The notes beneath the pieces are model-generated. The model was not told the origin of the DNA and did no database searches. It worked only from the letters and a program-made list of their open reading frames with translations. A DNA stretch of 64,000 bases from Streptomyces sp. NBC_01210 (lineage in GTDB: Bacteria > Actinomycetota > Actinomycetes > Streptomycetales > Streptomycetaceae). The stretch is from the NCBI RefSeq assembly GCF_036010325.1, contig NZ_CP108549.1, positions 3,720,001 to 3,784,000 on the forward strand, given 5' to 3'. The position numbers were made by a program, and so were the translations under genes. Positions 17,675 through 25,731 of this stretch are shown in pieces (the stretch's first letter is position 1; every line of letters starts with the position of its first letter).

Positions 17675-19405
17675 GTGGGACAGAACAGGGTGCGGGGGGA
17701 GGGGACGCGGGATCGCGTCCGGCAGGCCCGTGAGCTGGGATGGGACGACAGCCTGTACGGCGAGGGCGGCGAGGCTCCCAAGGGCCGCACAGGCACGATC
17801 GGTCGCCAGGACCGGCATGACCGGCCGGCCGGCGACGACACCGCGACAGCGGAGGACGGCGGTGGTGGCGCTGAGAGCGGCCACCGGCGCGGTGGCCCGA
17901 GACGGCGCGGAAAGGGCGGCAAGCGCCGGATACTGCGCTGGGTCGCGGCCGTGGTGTCGCTGCTGATACTCGGCACGGCCGGGGCCGGTTATCTGTACTA
18001 CGAGCACCTCAACAGCAAGCTCAAGAAGGACGACCTGAACCTCGGCGGCAAGATGCGCGAGCACCAGGCCAACGCCGCGGGTCAGACGCCGCTGAACATC
18101 CTGCTGATCGGCTCGGACGCGCGGAACTCCAAGAAGAACCAGGAGCTCGGCGGCGCCAAGGAGACGTTCAACGGCGTGCCGCTCGCGGACGTACAGATGC
18201 TGGTGCACGTCTCGGCCGACCGCAGCAACATTTCGGTGATCAGCATGCCGCGCGACACCGTGCTGAAGATCCCGGAGTGCAAGGACCCCGACACCGGCAA
18301 GACGTACCGCGCCACCACAGAGGCGCCGACCAACGAGTCGCTGGGCCGTGGCGGACCCGGCTGCACGGTGGCCACCTGGTACGAGCTCACGGGCATCACC
18401 ATCGACCACTTCATGATGATCGACTTCGCGGGTGTGGTCTCCATGGCCGACGCCATCGGCGGCGTCCCGGTCTGCGTCGAGAAGAACGTCTACTCGCGCA
18501 ACAAGAAGGGCCAGGGCTCCGGCCTCAAGCTGGAGGCGGGCACACACCCGGTCAAGGGCGAGCAGGCCCTGCAATGGCTGCGTACGCGCTACGGCTTCGA
18601 GGACGGCACCGACCTCGCCCGCACACGCGCGCAGCACATGTACATGAACTCGATGGTCCGGGAGCTGCGCAAGAACACCAAGCTCACCGACCCGGCCAAG
18701 CTGCGCAACCTCGCCGAGGCCGCCATCGACGCGCTCACCGTCGACAAGGGCATCAACACCGTCAAGGACCTGTACGACCTGGGCGAGGAGCTCAAGAGCG
18801 TTCCCACCGGCCGGATCACCATGACCACGATGCCGAACTTCTACTCCACGCGCCACGAGGGGAAGGTCGAGCCCCAGCCCGGCGACGCCGAGCAGCTGTT
18901 CCGGCTGGTCCGCGAGGACATTCCGCTGGACGGCAAGGCCCCGAAGAAGCGGCCGACCACCACCCCGGCCGTGTCCAAGGACCCGGCGGCGGCGCCCGGT
19001 GAGATCGCGGTGATGGTGCAGAACGGCACCGGGGGCGACGGACAGCTAGCCGAGAAGCGCCGTGCGACGGCGGTCGCCGGGATCCTGACCGGCAAGGGGT
19101 ACGCCCTGGCCAAGGCCGACAGCACGACCAATCCGCAGAAGAAAACGATCATCCGCTTCTCCAACGCCGAGCTGGAGGGCGATGCGCAGGCGGTCGCCAA
19201 GTCCCTCGGGATTCCGCTGACTTCGGTGAAGAAGTCGACCGAGGTCAGCGGCATCACCCTGACCGTCGGCGCGGACTGGCGTCAGGGCGATGCCTATCCG
19301 AAGTCCACGGCGCAGCAGGACAACAAGACGCCGACGACGGCGAAGCCCCTGAACGGCGAGGACAAGACGGCGTGCATGCCAGTGCAGCCCGGCTTCACCT
19401 GGTAG
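17675..19405 (+). CDS. LCP-family transferase with C-terminal LytR_C domain (LCP 3)
   Basis: A 576-residue LCP protein starting at a GTG 51 bp after LCP 2, probably in the same transcript. It has a Gly/Arg-rich cytoplasmic region, a TM helix (about 88-108), and an LCP domain with ILLIGSDARNS, VISMPRDTVL and WLRTRYGFEDGTDLARTRAQ. LytR_C is near 445-535 (IAVMVQNGTGGDGQ). The closest visible relative is LCP 2, with the same domain order, so the pair is likely a duplication. Confidence 0.92.
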   Translation: MGQNRVRGEGTRDRVRQARELGWDDSLYGEGGEAPKGRTGTIGRQDRHDRPAGDDTATAEDGGGGAESGHRRGGPRRRGKGGKRRILRWVAAVVSLLILGTAGAGYLYYEHLNSKLKKDDLNLGGKMREHQANAAGQTPLNILLIGSDARNSKKNQELGGAKETFNGVPLADVQMLVHVSADRSNISVISMPRDTVLKIPECKDPDTGKTYRATTEAPTNESLGRGGPGCTVATWYELTGITIDHFMMIDFAGVVSMADAIGGVPVCVEKNVYSRNKKGQGSGLKLEAGTHPVKGEQALQWLRTRYGFEDGTDLARTRAQHMYMNSMVRELRKNTKLTDPAKLRNLAEAAIDALTVDKGINTVKDLYDLGEELKSVPTGRITMTTMPNFYSTRHEGKVEPQPGDAEQLFRLVREDIPLDGKAPKKRPTTTPAVSKDPAAAPGEIAVMVQNGTGGDGQLAEKRRATAVAGILTGKGYALAKADSTTNPQKKTIIRFSNAELEGDAQAVAKSLGIPLTSVKKSTEVSGITLTVGADWRQGDAYPKSTAQQDNKTPTTAKPLNGEDKTACMPVQPGFTW

Positions 19406-19414
19406 GTCGTACGC

Positions 19415-19453
19415 GAAGGGCCCCGGGTACGCGATGCGTGCCCGGGGCCCTTC
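19415..19453. terminator. Bidirectional hairpin between LCP 3 and GT2
   Basis: An 18-bp stem (19415-19432 and 19436-19453) with one wobble pair and a GAT loop. It sits between convergent genes and can serve both. Confidence 0.8.
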
Positions 19454-19460
19454 CTGCGTA

Positions 19461-20477
19461 TCAGGCGGAGGCCGTCCGCACGGCCGGGCGGCGGCTCGCG
19501 ATGACCTTCCGCGCCAGCGAGCGCGGGCTGGTCAGGAAGCCGTACCCCCACGACATGTGCATGGTGGCCAGCGCGACGGGGATCTGCAGTCGCGCCTTCA
19601 GCGACAGGCCCCTGCCCGCGGGGACGGATCCGGCCGCGATCGCGGCCAGATAGCCGGCCGGCACCACAAGGCCCCATGGGGTGAGGGCCACGCCGACCAC
19701 GAGGCCCGCGGCGATCGCGCAGACGGCGGTCGGCGGGGCGAGGTAGCGGAGGTTGATGGAGCCGGAGTGGTAGCGGGCGACGACATGGCGCCAGCGGCCG
19801 TAGTCCTTGTACTGCTTGGCGAGCGCCTTCACAGAAGGCCGCGGCCGGTACTGGACCTTGAGCTCCGGCGAGAACCAGATGAGACCGCCCGCCTCGCGGA
19901 TACGGAAGTTCAGCTCCCAGTCCTGGGCCCGGATGAACTCCTCGTTGTAGCCGCCCTGTTGCTCCAGCGCCTCGCGCCGGAAGACACCCAGATACACGGT
20001 TTCGGCCGGGGCTGCCGCGCCGCCGGTGTGAAAGGCCGCGTTGCCGACACCTATCTTCGAGGTCATGGCGGCGGCGACCGCGTGCTCCCAGTCGTTCTCG
20101 CCCTCGGCGTGCATGATGCCGCCGACGTTCTGCGCACCGGTCTCCTCCAGGAGCCGGACGGCGGTGGCGATGTAGTTGGCCGACAGCATGCCGTGCCCGT
20201 CGACCCGTACCACGATCGGGTGGCGCGATGCCTTGATGGCGGCATTCAGCGCGGCCGGGGTGCGGCCGGTGGGGTTCGGGACGGTGTGGACGCGGGGGTC
20301 CTCCCGTACGAGCTCGGCGGCGATCTCGTCGGTACGGTCCGTGGACGGCCCGAGCGCGATCACCACCTCCATCTCGCCGTCGTACTCCTGCTCGAGGATG
20401 TGACGGACGGAGTTACGCAGATGCCGCTCCTCGTTGAGGACCGGCATGATCACGGAGACAGCGGGTGTGGCGTTCAT
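19461..20477 (-). CDS. GT2 glycosyltransferase, ExoA-like, membrane-associated
   Basis: A 338-residue family 2 glycosyltransferase. It has an N-terminal nucleotide-sugar binding fold (VSVIMPVLNEERHL at about 8-21), the GPSTDRTDE loop, a DGHG acidic motif near residue 99 and QDWELNFRI downstream. Two or three hydrophobic segments near the C-terminus (about 255-300) anchor it to the membrane. The overall look is like succinoglycan ExoA. The ATG at 20477 begins just before the GT fold. Its position among LCP genes suggests it builds a wall glycopolymer that they attach. Confidence 0.85.
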   Translation of the reverse strand: MNATPAVSVIMPVLNEERHLRNSVRHILEQEYDGEMEVVIALGPSTDRTDEIAAELVREDPRVHTVPNPTGRTPAALNAAIKASRHPIVVRVDGHGMLSANYIATAVRLLEETGAQNVGGIMHAEGENDWEHAVAAAMTSKIGVGNAAFHTGGAAAPAETVYLGVFRREALEQQGGYNEEFIRAQDWELNFRIREAGGLIWFSPELKVQYRPRPSVKALAKQYKDYGRWRHVVARYHSGSINLRYLAPPTAVCAIAAGLVVGVALTPWGLVVPAGYLAAIAAGSVPAGRGLSLKARLQIPVALATMHMSWGYGFLTSPRSLARKVIASRRPAVRTASA

Positions 20478-20598
20478 CGGTCGCCACGTTACCGCGAACG
20501 GGGGACACGGACGCGCGGCGGCCGGGTCGCTGCCCGTTGCCGCAGATCGTATGGGCCTACGGTGCTCGCGATCCCTGTCACCTGCGGAGGTTTCCCAC

Positions 20599-22122
20599 GT
20601 GCCCACGCCGCCCCGCTCCAGCCGTCCGCGGCCGGCCGCTCAGCCCAGGACCAGACGTCCGGCCGGGAGCAGACAGCCGGTCGCGAGCGGGCGGGCGGCC
20701 GGGAGCAGACAGCCGGTCGCGAGCAGACGGCCTGCCGAGCGGCCCCGCTGGGGAATGCGGGTGGCGACGTCCCTCTCGGTCCTGGTGCTGGCCGCGGGCG
20801 GCATCGGGCATGCGGTGGTGACGAGTCTGGACACCACCGGTATCAGCCGCGTCGACCCGTTCCGGGACATGAAGAACCGGCCCGATGCGGGCCACGGCAT
20901 GAATCTGCTCGTCGTCGGCACCGACGGGCGCGACAAGATCACACGCGAGGAGAAGCGGAAGTACCGTCTGGGCGGCGCGCCCTGCCGCTGCACCGACACG
21001 ATCATGCTCGTGCACATCTCGGCGGACCGGGAGCGCGCGAGTGTGGTGAGCCTGCCGCGGGACACCTACACACAGATCCCCGAGCACATCGACGCCACCA
21101 CCGGCAAGCACCACCAGCCGCACCCGCTGAAGCTCAACGCGGCGTACTCGGAAGGCGGGCCGAACCTGACGGTGCGGACCGTCGAGAACATGACCAAGGT
21201 GAAGATCGACCACTATCTGGAGGTCGACTTCACCAGCTTCATGAAGACGGTGGACACGCTGGGTGGGGTGGAGATCTGCAACGCCCGGCCGCTGAAGGAC
21301 TCGCACACCGGTCTGGATCTCGGCGTCGGCACGCACCGGCTCACCGGCGGTCAGGCGCTGCAGTATGTGCGCTCGCGCTATGTCGACGGGGCGGCGGACC
21401 TGGGCCGGATGCAGCGCCAGCAGCGCTTCCTCGCGGCTCTCATCCACCAGGCGAGCAGCAGCGGCGTCCTGCTGAACCCGGTCAAGTTCCGGGATGTCGC
21501 CTCGACGATGCTGAACTCCGTACGGGCCGACCGGGGCTTCGGCTCGGACGAAATGCTCGCGCTCGGCAGGGCGATGCGCGGCTTCACACCCGCCTCGTCG
21601 GAGTTCACGTCCGTACCCCTCGCCGACACCAGAAAACCGGTCAGGGGCATCGGCTCCACGGTGAAGTGGGACGACGCGAAGTCGAAGAAGCTCTTCCAGA
21701 CGCTGCGCGAGGACAAGCCGCTCGCCCCGCGCCGGCCGAAGACGCGGAAGGTGACGCTGGTCGATGTGCCGCCGCAGCAGATCCGGGTGCAGATCTTCAA
21801 CGGCACGCACACCGACGGGCTCGGCAAGCAGGTCGACGCGGCCCTGCGCTCCACCGGCTTCAACACCACCCGCGCCCCGCTGAACGGCAGCAGCCGCGAG
21901 GTGCGCCGCACCTATGTGACATACGACCCACGCTGGGACCGTTCGGCGAGGTCGCTCGCGGCCGCGCTGCCGGGGTGCGAGCTGCGCGCGGCCAGGAGGC
22001 AGGGGCCGACGATGAAGGTGACGGCGGGGCGGGACTACAAAGGGGTCACGCCGGTGCGGGCGGAGGAGGTGCCCCGGGGCGGGTTCGGAGCGGTCACCGG
22101 CGACCAGGTCGTCTGCCGGTGA
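20599..22122 (+). CDS. LCP-family transferase with C-terminal LytR_C domain (LCP 4)
   Basis: A 507-residue LCP protein from a GTG with GGAGG 8 nt upstream (20586-20590). The Arg/Pro-rich cytoplasmic tail contains a duplicated GSRQPVAS segment. It is followed by a TM helix (about 52-72), an LCP domain with LLVVGTDGRDK, VVSLPRDTYT and YVRSRYVDGAADLGRMQRQ, and LytR_C near 395-480 (VQIFNGTHTDG). It is divergent from the GT2 gene, so the 120-bp gap between them probably holds both promoters. The gene ends a few bases from the convergent thioesterase. Confidence 0.92.
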   Translation: MPTPPRSSRPRPAAQPRTRRPAGSRQPVASGRAAGSRQPVASRRPAERPRWGMRVATSLSVLVLAAGGIGHAVVTSLDTTGISRVDPFRDMKNRPDAGHGMNLLVVGTDGRDKITREEKRKYRLGGAPCRCTDTIMLVHISADRERASVVSLPRDTYTQIPEHIDATTGKHHQPHPLKLNAAYSEGGPNLTVRTVENMTKVKIDHYLEVDFTSFMKTVDTLGGVEICNARPLKDSHTGLDLGVGTHRLTGGQALQYVRSRYVDGAADLGRMQRQQRFLAALIHQASSSGVLLNPVKFRDVASTMLNSVRADRGFGSDEMLALGRAMRGFTPASSEFTSVPLADTRKPVRGIGSTVKWDDAKSKKLFQTLREDKPLAPRRPKTRKVTLVDVPPQQIRVQIFNGTHTDGLGKQVDAALRSTGFNTTRAPLNGSSREVRRTYVTYDPRWDRSARSLAAALPGCELRAARRQGPTMKVTAGRDYKGVTPVRAEEVPRGGFGAVTGDQVVCR

Positions 22123-22129
22123 GAGCCGG

Positions 22130-22678
22130 TCAGTCCTCGATGCCCTCGGCGGCGCGCTTCTCCCGCAGCTCCTTGATCGCGCGGCGCCGGGCGAGCCGGT
22201 GCGTACGGCGGATCTGCGCCTCCTGGTAGCGCCGCCGGTCGCGCTCGGTCTCGGGGATCACGGACGGCACGCGACGGGGCTTGCCGTCGCCGTCGACGGC
22301 CGCGAAGACGAGATAGGCACTGCCGACCTGCTGCGCCGGGGTCGACTCGTTCCAGCGCTCGGCCAGGACCCGTACGCCGACCTCCATCGAGGACCGCCCT
22401 GTCCAGTTGACCTGGGCCTTCACATGGACCAGATCACCGACCCTGACCGGCTCCAGGAAGACCATCTCGTCCATGGAGGCGGTGACCGCAGGCCCGCCGG
22501 AGTGGCGGCCGGCGACCGCGCCCGCCGCGTCGTCCACCAGCTTCATGATCACGCCGCCGTGCACCGTGCCGAGGAGATTGGTGTCACTGCCGGTCATGAT
22601 GTGGCTCAGGGTGGTACGGGAAGCTGCGGTGGGCTTGCCCGGTATCTCTGGCTCCGGGCGCTGGGCCTGATCTGTCAT
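22130..22678 (-). CDS. Acyl-CoA thioesterase, hot-dog fold
   Basis: A 182-residue cytosolic hot-dog protein of the cytosolic long-chain acyl-CoA thioesterase type. HVGGVIMKLVDDAAGAVAGRH-like sequence near residue 38-58 contains the expected catalytic Asp region, and SMDEMVFLEPVRVGDLV follows. The C-terminal 50 residues are strongly basic and helical (ETERDRRRYQEAQIRRTHR), a feature of the actinobacterial members. The start at 22678 avoids eight extra residues. It reads away from LCP 5, and the short gap has little room for two full promoters. Confidence 0.85.
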   Translation of the reverse strand: MTDQAQRPEPEIPGKPTAASRTTLSHIMTGSDTNLLGTVHGGVIMKLVDDAAGAVAGRHSGGPAVTASMDEMVFLEPVRVGDLVHVKAQVNWTGRSSMEVGVRVLAERWNESTPAQQVGSAYLVFAAVDGDGKPRRVPSVIPETERDRRRYQEAQIRRTHRLARRRAIKELREKRAAEGIED

Positions 22679-22785
22679 GCCGCCCACCATATGCCGGGCC
22701 ACATTGCATCAGCTTCGCAACAGCCCTGGTGCGATTCCTCACCCTCCTTGTGGGGGACGGGGGCTCTCCCTGCACACTGGTCCGC

Positions 22786-24060
22786 ATGAATGACTGGCCC
22801 GATGGATGGTCCGACGACCGCGGCAACGGCAACGCAGCCGGCTACGGCCGCGGCAGCGCAGGCCCGCAGCCCGAAGGCGCGCGGGTGATGCGCCATGTCC
22901 AGCGCCCGGCCGCACCGCAGCGCGGCGGGGTCCCTCCGCAGTCGCGCGGGTACGACGAAGACTATGACCAGCAGGCGTACGACAGCGGCTACAACACGGG
23001 TCAGGTATACGGAGGCGGCGGCCGGGGCGGCGACAACGGCGCTCCCCCGCAGAGCTACCCGCCGCGCCCGGGCGCGGCCCCGGACTGGCGCCGCCGGCTC
23101 AAGATCGGTTCGCTGACGCTGGTCGTGCTGCTGCTCGCGGTCTCCATAGGCACGTACTTCTGGGCCGACTCCAAGCTCAAGCGCGAGGTCGACCTCTCCA
23201 AGGTCATCGAGCGGCCGGGCGGCGGCGAGGGCACGAACTATCTGATCGTGGGTTCCGACAGCCGTGAGGGCCTGTCCGCCGACGACAAGAAGAAGCTCCA
23301 CACGGGCTCGGCCGAAGGCAAGCGGACCGACTCGATGATGATCCTGCACGACGGCTCGAACGGCCCGACGCTGATCTCGCTGCCGCGCGACTCGGACGTG
23401 GAGATACCGTCCTTCAAGGGCTCGCAGTCGGGGAAGCTCTTCCCGGCGAAGGGGCGGCACACCAAGCTGAACGCCGCGTACGCGGAGGACGGCCCGGAGC
23501 TGCTGGTCCGCACGGTCGAGCACAACACGGGCCTGCGCATCGACCACTACGTCGAGATCGGCTTCGCGGGCTTCGCGAACATCGTGGACGCGATCGGCGG
23601 TGTCGAGATCGACATCCCGAAGGCCTTCAAGGACAAGAACTCGGGCGCGGACTTCCAGGCGGGCAAGCAGACGCTCGACGGCGAGCAGTCGCTGGCGTTC
23701 GTACGGACGCGGTACGCGTTCGCGGGCAGCGACCTGGACCGTACGAAGAACCAGCAGAAGTTCCTCGCGGCCCTGGCGAGCCAGACGGCGACGCCGGGCA
23801 CGATCCTCAACCCGTTCAAGTTCTACCCGACGATGGGCGCGGGCCTGGACACGCTCATCGTCGACAAGGACATGTCCCTGTGGTCGCTGGGACAGATGTT
23901 CTTCGCGATGAAGGGCGTCACGGGCGGCGAGGGCAAGTCCATGAACATGCCGATCTCGGGCAGCACGGGCGGGAACCTGGTCTGGGACAAGGCCAAGGTG
24001 AAGCAGCTGGTGCAGCAGCTGAAGAACGACGAGAAGGTCACGGTCACCTCGGACCGCTGA
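22786..24060 (+). CDS. LCP-family transferase, no LytR_C domain (LCP 5)
   Basis: A 424-residue LCP protein. The N-terminal 115 residues are Gly/Tyr/Pro/Gln-rich and cytoplasmic. A TM helix (about 105-125) and an LCP domain follow, with YLIVGSDSREG, LISLPRDSDV, KLNAAYAEDGPELLVRTVE and FVRTRYAFAGSDLDRTKNQQ. The protein ends shortly after the domain. The ATG at 22786 has no clear ribosome site, so the mRNA may be leaderless. Its compact form is nearest to LCP 1 in domain plan. Confidence 0.92.
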   Translation: MNDWPDGWSDDRGNGNAAGYGRGSAGPQPEGARVMRHVQRPAAPQRGGVPPQSRGYDEDYDQQAYDSGYNTGQVYGGGGRGGDNGAPPQSYPPRPGAAPDWRRRLKIGSLTLVVLLLAVSIGTYFWADSKLKREVDLSKVIERPGGGEGTNYLIVGSDSREGLSADDKKKLHTGSAEGKRTDSMMILHDGSNGPTLISLPRDSDVEIPSFKGSQSGKLFPAKGRHTKLNAAYAEDGPELLVRTVEHNTGLRIDHYVEIGFAGFANIVDAIGGVEIDIPKAFKDKNSGADFQAGKQTLDGEQSLAFVRTRYAFAGSDLDRTKNQQKFLAALASQTATPGTILNPFKFYPTMGAGLDTLIVDKDMSLWSLGQMFFAMKGVTGGEGKSMNMPISGSTGGNLVWDKAKVKQLVQQLKNDEKVTVTSDR

Positions 24061-24069
24061 CACCTGTCC

Positions 24070-24108
24070 TCGCTTCGTGAGGCAGCCATGGGCTGCCTCA
24101 CGGAACGA
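24070..24108 (+). terminator. Hairpin terminator after LCP 5
   Basis: An 18-bp stem (24070-24087 with 24091-24108, two wobble or mismatched pairs) and a 3-nt loop, starting 10 nt after the LCP 5 stop. Confidence 0.75.
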
Positions 24109-24271
24109 GGTGCGCGTCATGGCGGAGGACACCCGTACTGGGCCTCGGGCAGCTGGTGGCCGACGGGAAGGCCGACGAGCTCTCCTTGGCCTCCGAGCGA
24201 GCCCAGCCGTGAGCGTCGTCCGCCCCAAGAGCGGCGAACAGCCCGGCGAGTCTGTCGATCTCCGTCATGGC
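24098..24271 (-). pseudogene. Possible gene remnant (start of a small hypothetical protein)
   Basis: From an ATG at 24271 the frame reads MTEIDRLAGLFAALGADD and then HGWARSEAKE. This looks like the first 30 residues of a small soluble protein family I recall from Streptomyces. The rest is low-complexity and stops within the LCP 5 terminator hairpin. I read it as a truncated remnant, but the family memory is weak. Confidence 0.3.
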
Positions 24272-24353
24272 CGAGGAAGCTACGGCACAAGGCTGGGATG
24301 GCCAGCATGAGGTCCGGAAATAGGCTGAACCGGGCTGATGGGCCGGGAAAGAC

Positions 24354-24377
24354 AGAGGCACCCCGAGGGGTGCCTCT
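24354..24377 (-). terminator. Hairpin terminator after acyl-CoA dehydrogenase
   Basis: Perfect 11-bp inverted repeat (24354-24364 and 24367-24377) with a 2-nt loop, 30 bp beyond the dehydrogenase stop. Confidence 0.75.
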
Positions 24378-24406
24378 GACCTGCTCTTACAGCTGAGACT
24401 TTCAGG

Positions 24407-25564
24407 CTACGGAAGGTTCCTCGCCATGACGATCCGCTGCACTTGATTCGTACCTTCATAAATCTGCGTGATTTTGGCGTCGCGCATCATGCGCTCGACC
24501 GGGTAGTCACGGGTGTAGCCGTAGCCGCCGAGCAGCTGGACGGCGTCCGTGGTGACCTCCATCGCCACGTCGGAGGCGAAGCACTTCGCCGCCGCGCCGA
24601 AGAAGGTCAGGTCGCCGTCGACGCGCTGCGACTTGGCGGCCGCCGAGTAGGTGAGCTGACGGGCGGCCTCGAGCTTCATGGCCATGTCGGCGAGCATGAA
24701 CTGGATGCCCTGGAAGTCGGCGATCGGCTTGCCGAACTGCTTGCGCTCCTGGACATAGCCCTTGGCGTAGTCGAGGGCGCCCTGGGCGATGCCGAGGGCC
24801 TGGGCCGCGATCGTGACGCGGGTGTGGTCCAGGGTCTTCATCGCGGTGGCGAAGCCCGTGCCCTCCTCGCCGATCATGCGGTCGGCGGGGATGCGGACGT
24901 TGTCGAGGTAGACCTCGCGGGTCGGGGAGCCCTTGATGCCGAGCTTCTTCTCCGGGGCGCCGAAGGAGACACCCTCGTCCGACTTCTCGACGACGAAGGC
25001 GCTGATGCCCTTGGAGCGCTTGGTCGGGTCGGTGACGGCCATCACCGTGTAGTACTCGGAGACGCCGGCGTTGGTGATCCAGCGCTTCACGCCGTTGAGG
25101 ACCCAGAAGTCCCCGTCGCGTACGGCCTTCGTCTTCATGCCGGCGGCGTCGGAGCCCGCGTCCGGCTCAGAGAGGCAGTAGGAGAACATCCCGTCGCCCT
25201 GCGCGAGCGGCCCCAGGTACTTCTTCTTGAGGTCTTCGTCACCCGAGAGGATCACAGGGAGGGAGCCGAGCTTGTTCACGGCCGGGATGAGGGAGGAGGA
25301 CGCGCAGACGCGGGCCACCTCCTCGATCACGATCACAGTCGCCAGCGCGTCGGCGCCGGCGCCGCCGTACTCCTCGGGGACGTGGACCGCGTGCAGATCC
25401 GCGGGGACCAGCGCGTCCAGAGCCTCCTGCGGGAAGCGGGCCTGCTCGTCGACCTCGGCGGCGAACGGCGCGATCTTCGCCTCGGCGAGCGAACGGATGG
25501 CGTCACGGAGCATGTCGTGCTCTTCGGACGGGCGGTACAGGTCGAAATCAGCCGATCCGGCCAA
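24407..25564 (-). CDS. Acyl-CoA dehydrogenase (FadE25-like)
   Basis: A 385-residue FAD-dependent enzyme that introduces the alpha-beta double bond into acyl-CoA. It has the three-part fold: N-terminal helices (EEHDMLRDAIRSLAEAKIAP), the middle FAD-binding barrel (FSYCLSEPDAGSDAAG, RWITNAG) and the C-terminal helices. The catalytic base is the Glu of IYEGTNQVQ near residue 367, the short/branched-chain type. A TTG at 25564 is the start, with GGGAGTGAG upstream. The location before ugd and purEK matches fadE25 of mycobacteria (Rv3274c). Palindromes in its promoter suggest a TetR-type fatty-acid regulator. Confidence 0.92.
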   Translation of the reverse strand: MAGSADFDLYRPSEEHDMLRDAIRSLAEAKIAPFAAEVDEQARFPQEALDALVPADLHAVHVPEEYGGAGADALATVIVIEEVARVCASSSLIPAVNKLGSLPVILSGDEDLKKKYLGPLAQGDGMFSYCLSEPDAGSDAAGMKTKAVRDGDFWVLNGVKRWITNAGVSEYYTVMAVTDPTKRSKGISAFVVEKSDEGVSFGAPEKKLGIKGSPTREVYLDNVRIPADRMIGEEGTGFATAMKTLDHTRVTIAAQALGIAQGALDYAKGYVQERKQFGKPIADFQGIQFMLADMAMKLEAARQLTYSAAAKSQRVDGDLTFFGAAAKCFASDVAMEVTTDAVQLLGGYGYTRDYPVERMMRDAKITQIYEGTNQVQRIVMARNLP

Positions 25565-25588
25565 GGTCTCTCACTCCCCAAGTGACGC

Positions 25589-25606
25589 TAACTACCGTTA
25601 AGTAAC
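25589..25606. promoter_or_regulatory. Overlapping palindromes, candidate TetR-type operator
   Basis: TAAC-TACC-GTTA (25589-25600) and GTTA-AG-TAAC (25597-25606) overlap just upstream of the dehydrogenase TTG. The AT-rich 18 bp stand out from their GC-rich setting. Confidence 0.5.
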
Positions 25607-25731
25607 CTAATTTTAGAGGGCTCGGCACTGTCACGGATACGTGAGCTTGGCGACAGCGGCAAACCTGCCCTGCGAGGCCCCCGGTTATGCTCGGGCAGCG
25701 CACCTGAGCCCGCAATTCAATGGAGCACCGC

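Noticed and set aside
19434..22229. A 931-codon plus-strand frame spanning GT2, LCP 4 and the thioesterase
   Set aside because: It crosses three real genes in other frames or strands and is rich in Arg/Gly/His with no domain, an artefact of high GC.
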